64,000 bases of DNA from Gerris lacustris (Eukaryota; Arthropoda; Insecta; Hemiptera; Gerridae): NCBI GenBank assembly GCA_951217055.1, contig OX578279.1, positions 41,131,610-41,195,609 on the forward strand, in the 5' to 3' direction. The notes beneath the pieces were generated by a model. It had not been told where the DNA came from, ran no database searches, and saw only the letters and a list, made by a program, of their open reading frames with translations. A program made the position numbers and the translations under genes. Position 1 is the stretch's first letter, and each line of letters begins with the position of its first letter. Shown here in pieces: positions 10,943-21,392 of this stretch.

Positions 10943-12553
10943 GTTGTAAATATGTAAAAGTATCTAATAACGATTTGAATCCCTAGAGAGGTGAAACATG
11001 TTTCACACCCGATGATTGCATCAAGTAGATGTGTTAAGTTTCAGGTATTTACCTAATATTGCGTTGATTGAGACATAACCATCACTGATCAAATTTTCAA
11101 CCTACCGGGATTAGAGAAAAAACCTAATAATTTACTCTCTAAGTCTTTATAAATTATCTACAATTGTTTTTTCTTTTTTTTTAGACTTAGAGAACCTAAC
11201 ATGGTAAAACAGTTAGATTTTTCAATCACAAGTATGTTTTCAATGTAGATATATATTATTATTTAATGATAAAGATGAAGGTCGTAAGAGAAGGGAATTT
11301 AAAGGGCTACTACAAAAATAGTGATAACTTTGCCAAAAGGTACCAAATATTTAAATAAATTAAAAGATCGGAAAAATTAAGACAAAATTAGGAGATAGGT
11401 GCCACCTAAGCTATATATAGGATGGCTATTCTTTGGACTCCCTCAGTCATGTGGAAGCATGATCTTTAGGCTCCTTCATGTATATTGTAATTGATTCACC
11501 TTAAGGCAATAAAATATATTATATTGAAATATAAAAACCAAATCTGCATGTCCCACGGCAGATATCTCTCATATAACAATGTGTACTTACTGCATATAAC
11601 CAATACTAATAACCTCATAGTACTAGCATCAAAAAGAACAACAGGCAGTCAAGTTATAGAGAACAACCAGACAAAGAAGATAGATTTACCACACTAAGTA
11701 CATTTATCATGAGTATGTAACCTCTAGATCGTTCCTTAGCTTGAATCAAAGGAAAGATAAATCCTCAGGTAACGACCATAATTGCTTTTGGGAAAGTTTG
11801 GTTTGTTGTTACTTCAAAGAGATATCAATATTTGCAGTTAGTCTAAAGATGGTTCTATTTTAATGGTGTGATATTTTTCTAACATTATCAGGCTTTTAAT
11901 CGGCCAAGGTAACTAAAGTTTGAAAAATTTAGAGTGTTTCCATTAAAAAATATTAATTATCATAATATCTTATATATTGAGACAAAAATTTACAAATCTG
12001 AATTATAAGTTTTTTCTTACAGAATATAAAAACTGCATTATAAGTACTAAGACTCAATAATTCTAGTATGAAATTAAATACAAAAAAAAATTATCACTCA
12101 ATATTTAAACCTAAATAATCAAAAGAAATATTTATTTTTTTACTTATAGTGATGTTTTTTTTTTTTTAAAAAAAAAGAATAAGAAACAATAAGAGAGATA
12201 ATTACATTAGTTTTTGATTTTCCCAATATTTTTAATCGACAATTGTTATTTTATAAAATTTTTGAGCATAATTGGTTAAAGCATAGATTTTGTTTTGTGT
12301 TTTTTTAATGTATACTGAAAAAAGACATTATCTAATCAAGTTATACTTTCTATTTACTTTATTTGTTTTTTCATTAAATTTTTTAAATGTTTATAAACTT
12401 AATTAATGGGAGTGTTTTTTCTTTTGTTTGAAAGCACAATTTTAAAGCAAAGTAGTACGAGGTAAATAGAGTAGAAAAAGAGAGGCAGTTCATATCAGAT
12501 AATAATTTAGTAATTTTTTTCGATGACTGATATCAAAATTAATAAATTTTGCG
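10943..12553. other. AT-rich spacer, no gene seen
   Basis: Low-complexity AT-rich sequence with short homopolymer runs. Nothing exon-like or transposon-like was found. A short word TACGAGGTAAATA near 12456 also occurs near 8737, which may be chance or a small repeat. The 3' UTR of the gene ending at 12554 (minus strand) probably extends into the right edge of this stretch. Confidence 0.5.
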
Positions 12554-15229
12554 TCACGTAGTGTGCTGGGGTTTCTCTCTATAATGGGTAAGAGGGGAGA
12601 TTGTTTCAACATCTGACTCAGGCTCCTCGTGATCTGAATAATCATCATCTTCACAGGAACTTTCGCCATCATGGGATGACATTGCATCATCAGTTGTCCA
12701 ATCCGTGTTATCATCATCTTCTAAATCATCATCTGTCATAACTTCACCAATCTCAGCCTCATCAAGCCTCAACCTAAACAACAAGAGCAAAATATTGAAA
12801 TGATTATGAACGATTCAACATAAAAATTATGATTTAATTTTTATTTTATTTTCTAGCTAAATGTATGAAAATGAGCTTTTAAGCCTTTGTTAACATTTCA
12901 GGAGTTAAAGCAGATGAGAGGTTGTTAAATCATATCACCCTTAGCTCCTTTTAGATTATGTGTATAGTACACAAGATTCAATTTTTTTAATTGATTGTTA
13001 TTAAGGTATTTGTAAGAGGAAAAACATAATTTCATTTTGAATTAGTATGTATTTATTAGTTTTTCATCGACACTATAATACCTTCTTGGACTTATTTTAC
13101 TTTTGGTAACAAAAGCACATTTTACTTTTGGTAACAATAGCACATTTTACTTTTGGTAACAAAAGCACTATTTAAATAATGCAGGCAGAAACACAAAAAC
13201 GAATTAATAATAACAATTATTATCTAAAACACAGAACTGAAAGATGAACACTACCTCGAATAAAAAATGGAAAGAACATTATCCTCGAAATTGAAAGTTT
13301 TCTTATGTGGACTTGAGAGGTTTATTTATGTAGAGAGAGGGGTCAGAGGAAAAATTGCAAAAAAAGAAGATACATGCCTATATATTTTTTTGTGAAATTG
13401 GGAAAATAAATAAGTTACAAATATATAACTACGTTATATATAAATTTATTAATACAATATTTGATAATATTTATTTATTAATATTTACTTATTAATACTA
13501 GTATATTAATATCATATTCAACTTTAGCTAGTACCTGCTGGGTCCATCATACTTTTCAGATGAACTAATTTTCCTTAGAAAAGGCTTGTCATTTCTGATT
13601 TTGTCATGGAATTCTGAGCATGTGATAATAGAATTTGCTTTAATATTAAGAAGCTCTTTTACAACTGACAGAGATAATCTTCCTCTTTCAGGCGTCCAAA
13701 TAGTCCCCAACATTGAAAAAATATGTTCAGCAGGAGCTTATAGTAAGTTCCAGGCAAGTAAGTAAGTGCCTAAGTACCAAGCAGACACATGGAGAATTCT
13801 ACTACTTTAAATATATTAAAAAGAGAGGTTTCTTGTAGAAAATGCTTAAAATATTTATTTCCATTTCTCATGAGTTTTTGGGGTTTCTACTTTTGGTAGG
13901 GAAGCCCATTTAGCTTTATGATTTTTCTTAAAATCCGGACGTTTCTCAAATCCGGACAGATGTTTCAAATCCGGACAGTCCGGACGAAATCCGGTTTATT
14001 TTTACTTCTTATTATAATTACAAGGAAATTTTAATTTTGTTAATCTATGTAATTAGGTTAAATAAGTATAACTTGGTATTTTTCAAATTGCCCCGACACT
14101 AACCACTGGAGACTAGCCAATCATAAAATTATTGATATAATAACAAAACAACTAGGCTAATTTATTAGGACTGAGATTTTGTGAAACTAAAGTAGAAATT
14201 ATTCATCATAATCCCCCAAAATAACTGCTTTAAAATGTGTCTAGACCGTTGGTTCTCAACGTGGGGGGTGCGCCCCCGAAGGGAGGCGTAAAGACAAGTC
14301 AAGGGGGGCGTGGGACCTCAAGATCGAGATAGCTTTGCTGACCGAACGTCTAATGTGAAAAATCTTTTTCAGCACTTGCTGCAATAAAAACAAAGTATTG
14401 GGGCAAACTTGATGTGGCTAATGATTTTTGTTGTGCATTTTCTAATGCTCATCTAAGACTAGGGAATATAGTAAAAAAAAAGGCAAGCTCATCCATCTCA
14501 CTGATATATCTTGTCTCTTACTTGTTCAGTTTAAATTGCAACTTGTAATGTTATAAAAAATTGTAATAAAAATAAATGTATGGTTATTCAATGTAATATT
14601 TGTTTCTTTGATTTTTTTCATTACCACATAAAATTGTGTAAGGGGGGGGGGGGGGGGGGGAGTTTTATTCTTGACTGTAGGGGGCGTGGTAAAAAATACT
14701 TTGGGAACCACTGGTCTAGACTATAAATTTCACATTAGTTATGCAACATTACATTAAATCCTGGTACAAAATTGTCATATCGCATTAAAATTGATTTTTA
14801 AGAGGAGTAAAGATGAAAAAGTGATATTTTTATAACACGGGATAATTCAAAATGAGAGGGAATCTGAATATTAAATAAACAAATGCATAATTATATTTAT
14901 TCAGATGTTTATTCTATCATTCAAATAGAATAATTTAATTATGAAATTTTAAAAAATAAATACGTAAACTCAGTTATAAAATCTACATTTTAAAAAAAGA
15001 AGAAAATTGTTAAATACCTTGGAGTAAATCGAATGCTCCTGTCTATGTTGATTTCAAGGCGGATTCTGATTCCTAATGCCATAATGGCAGACATGAGAAG
15101 AAGGGGGAGTCTGGTCCTTGATTCCCACGCTAGTCTAAGGAGAAATAATAAACCTGGTTTAACTCTATGAACTCCCCTCACTGGCTCACTGCTTTCCAGA
15201 ATATACCTTAGCATCTCAACTATTTTTAT
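12554..15229 (-). CDS. Unrecognised gene, last two coding exons, acidic C-terminus
   Basis: Two minus-strand exons, 15229-15018 and 12773-12554, join cleanly: donor AAG|GTATTT, acceptor TTTAG|GTTGAG, phase 2 to phase 2, and a TGA stop at 12556-12554. Together they encode 143 residues. The first part is a helical, leucine-rich block (KIVEMLRYILESSEP, then KPGLLFLLRLAWESRTRLP and LLLMSAIMALGIRIRLE), like the last repeat of an alpha-helical or HEAT-type protein. The second part is a strongly acidic Asp/Glu/Ser tail (MTDDDLEDDDNTDW, SSCEDDDYSDHEEPESD). The upstream exon(s) were not found. The clean splice, the compositional constraint and lack of stops argue for a real gene. I cannot name the family; the hydrophobic stretch could also be read as membrane-associated. 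Confidence 0.7.
13094..13168. repeat. Tandem repeat, 3 x 25 bp
   Basis: Three head-to-tail copies of a 25-bp unit, ATTTTACTTTTGGTAACAAA plus AGCAC, differing only at one base in the middle copy. It lies in the intron between the two exons of the unrecognised gene. Confidence 0.9.
13528..13734 (-). pseudogene. hAT transposase C-terminal fragment
   Basis: Minus-strand frame reads APAEHIFSMLGTIWTPERGR, then LSLSVVKELLNIKAN and FHDKIRNDKPFLRKISSSEKY. This is the C-terminal dimerisation region of hAT/ZBED-type transposases (A.ER.FS..G.I....R.RL....V..L..IK.N). Nothing of the DDE core is adjacent. The frame ends beside a GT (AGCAG|GTACTA), so the piece may once have been an exon. It lies in the intron of the unrecognised gene, same strand. 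The direct splice of the flanking exons is in frame without it, so it is more likely transposon debris than a host exon. Confidence 0.7.
14247..14713 (+). mobile_element. Non-autonomous hAT element with perfect 8-bp duplication
   Basis: The element begins CGTTGGTTCTCAA and ends TTTGGGAACCACTG, and is flanked on both sides by GTCTAGAC (14239-14246 and 14714-14721). Inside, a plus-strand frame reads IKTKYWGKLDVANDF, then LRLGNIVKKK, recalling the C-terminal tail (I..KY...L.V..DL...L) of ZBED5-like hAT transposases. It is therefore an internally deleted copy that keeps only the last part of the gene. A run of about 19 G near 14642-14660 lies inside. It is in the intron of the unrecognised gene. 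Confidence 0.88.
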
Positions 15230-15436
15230 CTGAAAATAAATACATAATAATTTTAGATAGTTTATATATTCTGGTTTATGGATAACCTGAGCTGTTACTA
15301 TATTAAAAAGTATAGATTAATTAAGATATTTCTTAAAATCTTTCTATTGAAATGAGATCATCATTTAAAGTGAACAATTATTTCTAATTTATTGTTTGTT
15401 TTTTTATGTCCCAATAAACTCAATTTGATCATCAAT

Positions 15437-15549
15437 GTGAATCATGTCACTTCTCTGGGATTTGAACTCACTAGCTTTATTGATGTTTAGACTTTGGTTT
15501 CAGGGGGTGGAGTTACGAGTACACTAACCACTTGGCTACACCGGTCCCC
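15437..15549 (-). mobile_element. tRNA-derived SINE
   Basis: On the minus strand the sequence opens GGGGACCGGTGTAGCCAAGT with a good A box (GTGTAGCCAAGTGGTTAGTG) and, about 60 bases on, a B box (GAGTTCAAATCCCAG). The spacing is too long for a tRNA and the acceptor stem is not closed, so this is a SINE polymerase III promoter or a tRNA-derived repeat. It is unrelated in sequence to the one at 9256-9320. Confidence 0.55.
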
Positions 15550-18500
15550 AATTATTTCTAATAATTTTATTACTATTTTTTTTTTTTACTTTTTTATAAA
15601 TATTTGTGCTCTCACTACAATGTATGTATATGATTTATTTACAATGTATCTATATGATTCATTTCTCTATGTGTCCTAGGGTAATCCAGACCAATTAATG
15701 TGTCTGAAAGAGGGAATCCATTAAGTAGTTTGCTTTTGGCTTATCCTATTCCACACAAACACACATTTAGATTGGATAGAAGATATTCTATTTTATCAAT
15801 AATTCTACACTTCTTTATAGATAAATGTAAACCATTAGGTAAATCTCAGTTTGGCATTCAAAGTTATAAAGATACATATTTATTCAAGCATCTTTTGTTA
15901 TATACCTTCATTTTAGGTATTAACATATTTTGGTTCAAGTAAATGCCCTATTGCATTAAAAATTTTTTTTTTAAATTTAACCCTGAAATTCTTAGAGTCC
16001 TACCCTTAATTGAGGGATGCTAGTTTAATAGAGTAGGGAGCAAACGTTTTATCCGAATTTGTGACACACAGGTTTTATATAATCTTTAAAATTTTACATT
16101 ATGCCAATATCTCTGATTTAGTTTTTGGGATATTTCAAATTTTTCATAAAACTCAAACACTGTAACTAAACCTCAGACAGCTTTGCACAATAAGCGGAGA
16201 AACGTCTTACTTTATTCATAAACTAAGTTTTGTTTAATTTCTACTGTATGGTGTGTGCTGCAAACACAAAATATATTTTAATTTTAAGGTAAGGAAATCA
16301 ATAATGCCTTTGAATAATAAACTGTTAAGGAGGAACCAAGGAGGAAAGGCCATTATTAGTTTCATGTACAAATTAGGTAATGTCCTTTGTCTAGAAGTAT
16401 AAATAAAATTAGTAAATAACTATTCACCTTATTATATATAAATATTCAAAGCCTTTTCCTAATTTACATGGTGTAAGATACTCAATGAACCAATGATGTT
16501 ACAGAAGAATTAAAAGTTCAACGATATTTATAATTGTATTATAAATCAATATTAAAATAACCAAGGATTATTTTACAAGTCTATATATTTGAGTAGCAAA
16601 TAAAAATAATTGAATTAGTTATTTTTACATGAATAACATGTACAGTAGGCAAGGTTGTAGGTATTCTATCAATATTTAAATCGCAGTGAATCCCATTTTT
16701 ATGTAATGATTTGTTAACAAAACAAGAAACAAAGCTACTAAAATACGATGTGGAAAAGGTCACTACGTATTTTCTTTCAACGAAACAGCTTCCAAGATTA
16801 GATTGAGATGAGGCGAGGTAAAAGTAAATTAAAAGAGAAATAAATGCATTATGTCACTGTCCGTTATAAAATTTGCAAGCGATAAACAAAAAACAACCCA
16901 CAATAATGCAAGTACTTCCTTATCTTAATGCTAACCATTCGTTATATTTTATTATTTACCTTGCCTTAAGTTGGAATTTTTAATGAACATCGTCGTTATT
17001 TTATGATCATCATGTACGACACCCAAATTACTCTTTTATAATCAAATAAATGTAGAAAAACAAATTAATAAATGAATAACCAATGAAAACAGCGAAGTAA
17101 TGTGGAATTACATAACAGAGTTTAAGGTAAATTTTGTACCTTTTGTACTGATGAAAGAAAGGACCTTCAATACAATAACAATAAATAATATCACTGGTCA
17201 CATAACGCTTCCGTAGGCACACAAGCAGTATATATTCTCTAACAAGGCACTAAATCACTGCAATAATCGCTAAAACATATTCTGTATTTATTAATTAATA
17301 AACCTAAATTCATCTCGCAAATAAAATGTTATAGGAATTTTTAACGAGCCCAAGACCAAGACGACTACCAGACGTCAAAAGAGTTTTGATTTTTTGTTAA
17401 GACTCGTCATACAAGTGTTGCCAAAGCGAATAAATATAACATCTAATTGGAGACCTAATATATATATATATATTTTTGTTTCTGGTACATATACGACAAA
17501 TTATTTTACAAAATAATAATTATATGATCTGCTGTAAGATTAGATCAAGCCAAGTGCCGCTTCGTTCCTGAGTTAAGCTTCAATACCAATAATTTAATTT
17601 GTGTAATAGGAACAATAGTCGAAAAATAGAACCTATTTTCCAAGATGCTCTCCTCTGAACTTTCGACATTGCCATTTTAAAGCTTCAATAAACAACTGTG
17701 AACCAACTACAAATGCAAAAACAACAATATGCTCAAATCAGAGCTAAATTTAATTGACAATTTTGACGTAGCCTTCAGCGCCAGGAGAGCTTAATTAAAT
17801 TATTTTTTAATTAATATCCATGAGTGCTCCTAACCCCTCCCCCCTTCTAGACACCATATGGTTGACCCCTCCCCATATTTGGTTTAAAATTTCCAAAATC
17901 ATAAACATGAATCTATTTATAGGACTATAGGGTTTACTCCGAAACACCATTTATTTCTTTGTCTCCTTTTATAGAATTTTTTTTTACACAGTTTACTTTG
18001 TAACCTTTAGGAGTTCTGCGGCCGAGTGTTAAACAAGGGAACTTGGCTTGCATTGCAATCAGCTCTTTTAGCCTAACGAAATGAGCTACTTATTTTTGCA
18101 ATTTCTACGGCCAGCCCAAGAAAATATCATAAAGAGGAAAAGTTGCAAAACATAGCTTTTTCTCGGGTTTGCATGGAAATTGCTTTAAAAAATACTACTT
18201 GGCAGTCTTGGGTGTACCAGACTCTGCTCGCATCAGCTCACAACTGTCAGCCCAAAGAGTTTAATTGCATTTTGTGAATGTAGTAGCATAAATTGAAAAT
18301 AATGTATACCTATGAAATTAAAAATTTTCATAAGTGTATGGAAATGTTTTGGTCCTCTATGAATATTTTGGTTTTGCATCTGAGCCTACCAAAGTTTACA
18401 GAAGCATTAGGATCAATCAGAAAAAATAATAAAACAATATTTTTCTTTCTTTGTAGTGAAGACCCCTAAAACTGCCCAAGCTAACCCTCGGATACGTGTG

Positions 18501-19283
18501 ATCTAATAGAGACATGAGGACGCACACACCATTGGTAGGACTTAATCTGTTTTAAATGCCCACACAACAGAGGTAACATAAAAACTAACAAAATTTTATT
18601 GAAAGATATTTAAATTGATTTAATAATTTTTTAAATTATAAAAAATAGTTTTTTAATCTCATAATTTGCAAGCAAATAATAAGTGTCAATATTAATTTTC
18701 ATTTTTTTTTTAATTAAAAAAAATACAGGTACCGCATTAATTTATTATGTATCATACGCATTAATTTCTCTAAAATTAGAGTAATAATGAAATTTAAGTT
18801 AAAGTGGGGTGGCCGCTCTGTCAGGACATTAAGGGGCACAGCCACAGCATTGAAGTATACTCACGCAGACAGCGACTGGTCCAATTGATAGTAGCAAGAA
18901 AATTCTTCACCTTCCCCTATCACTCCAATTTCTTTCAAAATTTCACAGATTTATCTAAAATTTGGGCCTAATAGGACTGCGTGTTCCTTAGGGTTAATAA
19001 AAAAAAAATTGTTAATTTTGAATGTTTTACATTACACCATTTTCCAATTTAAAAAATTGTGTTTAGATGCCTTCTTAATATATATTAATATTAATTGCAT
19101 AAAGTAACAATTCTTTACTTTGGAAGAAAAATTATTATTTGGCAGTCAAAAATTATTTTATACCACATTTGGTACTTTATAGTTTTAGTTACACTGTGGA
19201 TAATTCCCAATAATGTACCAATAGGCATAATAGTACACATATGACCAAAAAAAATCTATTGAGGATTGAGGTAGCACCCTAAT
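15550..19283. other. Spacer, no gene identified
   Basis: AT-rich. Upstream exons of the unrecognised gene (12554-15229, minus) may be hidden here, but no frame with good splice sites could be supported. A few less AT-rich patches (17820-17880, 18010-18120, 18800-18930) look like old repeats because they lack open frames. Confidence 0.45.
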
Positions 19284-19345
19284 ACAGGAGTCGGCAACTC
19301 AGCGCTCTTTTAATGCGCCTTAAGAGCTTTCTTTTCTTAAGAGAT
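19284..19345 (+). repeat. Possible hAT terminus (CAGGAGTCGGCAAC)
   Basis: CAGGAGTCGGCAACTCAGCG is the style of a hAT left end. No partner with the same terminus was found. The hAT-like right end at 20410-20426 has a different terminal sequence and no matching 8-bp flank. Confidence 0.35.
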
Positions 19346-20402
19346 TTATTTTGGTCGTGACAAAATATTTTAGGATCAGGAAAAATCTTTGAAATTACAC
19401 AGACATAAATTTAAAAAAATACACTTATTTATTACTTTCGAAACAACATAACACAAATAAGTTCAATGGAATTAAAATAGGTGTGTAAATAAATTTAATT
19501 TAATAAAGTAAAAAAATAAAATTGTTTCAATAAATTCAAAAAAGAATAGCGGAATGTTATAACAAAAAGATAAAAACTAATACTTGAAAGGTTGACAAAA
19601 TTAAGCGGCAAAATAGGATAATGACAACAAGAACAAGGAGTAATAAAACTTCATAGAAGCTTGAATCTCTTTTCTTTAAACCTCCAATAAAGGGTCATCT
19701 GCCCTCCACTATGAGTTCAGGAATTAATAGCCACTTTATATAATAAAAAATATATAACAACCAAAAGTTGTACAATTTTAGTTTTGATGAGATATGTCCT
19801 CTCTGTCAATTAAACAAAAACACTTTGGACCCCCTATTATTTGATTGCTCGTCTCTTGCAGATGCAAGACAGCCAATTGTTCCCAAACAGAGATGCATCA
19901 CATGCTGAAAAATTAGAAATTCTATTTTACTATCTAGATTTCCTAGAAAAGTTAAACAATTTATTTTTGTTCTTTCTAAAACTATTAGATACCAGAACTA
20001 TTCATGAGGTTACTAGTTGACTTTTCATTTTTTCTTCTTCGATTATTATTGTGTTAGATCTAGAACTTTTTATTTAATTATTAATTATATTTAAACATTT
20101 TTTATTTTATTCAGTATACTTTATTCTTTGTTTGTAACCACCCTTTGTAAAAAACTTATGTTTTAAAATAAATATATTATTATTATATAATACAAAACTA
20201 ATATAATTCACAACAGAAACAATAAACAAATCAAGTAGTGGCATTAACAGTCTTAAGATGATCAGTGGGCTCAATTTAAAAAAAAAAAAAAAAAAATCAG
20301 CCTAGAGTCCCCCTCCCTAATCCAGTAATGCTTTTAGTAGAATTCAGGCTTTTGAGGCCATATATATCCCTGCAATTTATAGAGAAATTTATAGGGTTGC
20401 AG

Positions 20403-20426
20403 CATCAAAAAGGTTGGGAAACACTG
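20403..20426 (-). repeat. Possible hAT terminus (CAGTGTTTCCCAACC)
   Basis: Read on the minus strand from 20426: CAGTGTTTCCCAACCTTTTT, a common form of hAT terminal repeat in animals. The remainder of the element toward lower coordinates is degraded and AT-rich. Confidence 0.45.
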
Positions 20427-20700
20427 ATCTAGAGGGAACTACTCAATAGAAGAGTAGTTGTCCCATCCATCAGCTGATGGGAGTTATTGCACTGACCCCA
20501 TAATACTTAATGCACCCATCACTACAAAAGGAGTAGCCATTATGTTGGCCTAGGCTTCTTGTGGGTTGTTGCCCCATGGATTATATTATTTATTAGTATA
20601 GAAAAACCTTAACTTCAAAATAATTTTCTATTTAAAAAAAAACTTCTATTTTGGTAAACTTCTATTTACCAATAAAAATATTTTTATTGGTAATATATAG

Positions 20701-20970
20701 TTACATATTGAGGGCTTAGTGCCAGACATCGTTATCTACATTTATTTGAGATTTTGAGTTATTTACATCCTTAGAATGCATGTGTTTCAATGCATAGGCT
20801 GACTGGGGCATATTATCTCTATCTATAATTATAGATAGAGTGTAAATCGATCTATTATAGATAGAGATAATATGTCCCAGACAGCTTAGTATTGAAACAA
20901 GCATTCTAAAGGTGTATAAAACTCAAAAAATGTAGATAACGTTGTCTGACTCTAAGCGCTTGATATGTAG
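20701..20970. mobile_element. Fold-back (long palindrome) MITE
   Basis: Two arms of about 130 bp are imperfect reverse complements around 20840. Outer words TTACATATTGAGGGCTTAG and (reversed) CTACATATCAAGCGCTTAG match, and the GTTATCTACATTT word lies inward on both. The centre carries a near-perfect palindrome built on ATAGATAGAGATAATATG. It lies about 420 bp downstream of the MED16 stop. There is no coding capacity. Confidence 0.85.
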
Positions 20971-21305
20971 TCAAATTTTGTTAATTTGAGTAACATTTTT
21001 TGTCCAATATTAGGAATGAAAGTGGGAAGAGAGGGAGTGAATCCGACACGAATTAAGTCAAGGTATCTCATTATTTGACAATTTGGCCTCTATTGATAGT
21101 CACAATTAAAGGCAGCATACGGTTTCAAATTCTTCTCTTGTTTAACTTCTAAGGGGATAGAAAAAACAAAAATAATAAAATATAGGACTCTTATAATTTG
21201 TTTATAAATTTATCTACATTATTATAAAAAGTATCAAGTGCCAATAATGCCATAAAAATATAAAATTACACATATTAATAAAAATATATATATATACAAA
21301 AATAA

Positions 21306-21311
21306 TTTATT
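21306..21311 (-). promoter_or_regulatory. Candidate MED16 polyadenylation signal
   Basis: TTTATT on the plus strand, i.e. AATAAA on the minus strand, lies about 85 bases past the MED16 stop codon. It is the first canonical signal downstream. In such AT-rich DNA, chance occurrence is frequent. Confidence 0.5.
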
Positions 21312-21392
21312 GACATAGTCACAATAGAAAAAATGTACACAAAGACATTACAATATACAAGTTGGACAAAACAATGACTAATTGAAAGATTT

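Noticed and set aside
13094..13168. CRISPR-like array from the three 25-bp repeats
   Set aside because: The repeats abut without spacers and the genome is eukaryotic; this is a simple tandem repeat.
15437..15549. tRNA gene with a long variable region or intron
   Set aside because: The A-to-B-box distance is too great and no closed acceptor stem is visible.
19284..20426. One hAT element spanning both hAT-like ends
   Set aside because: The terminal sequences do not match each other as inverted repeats and the 8-bp flanks differ.
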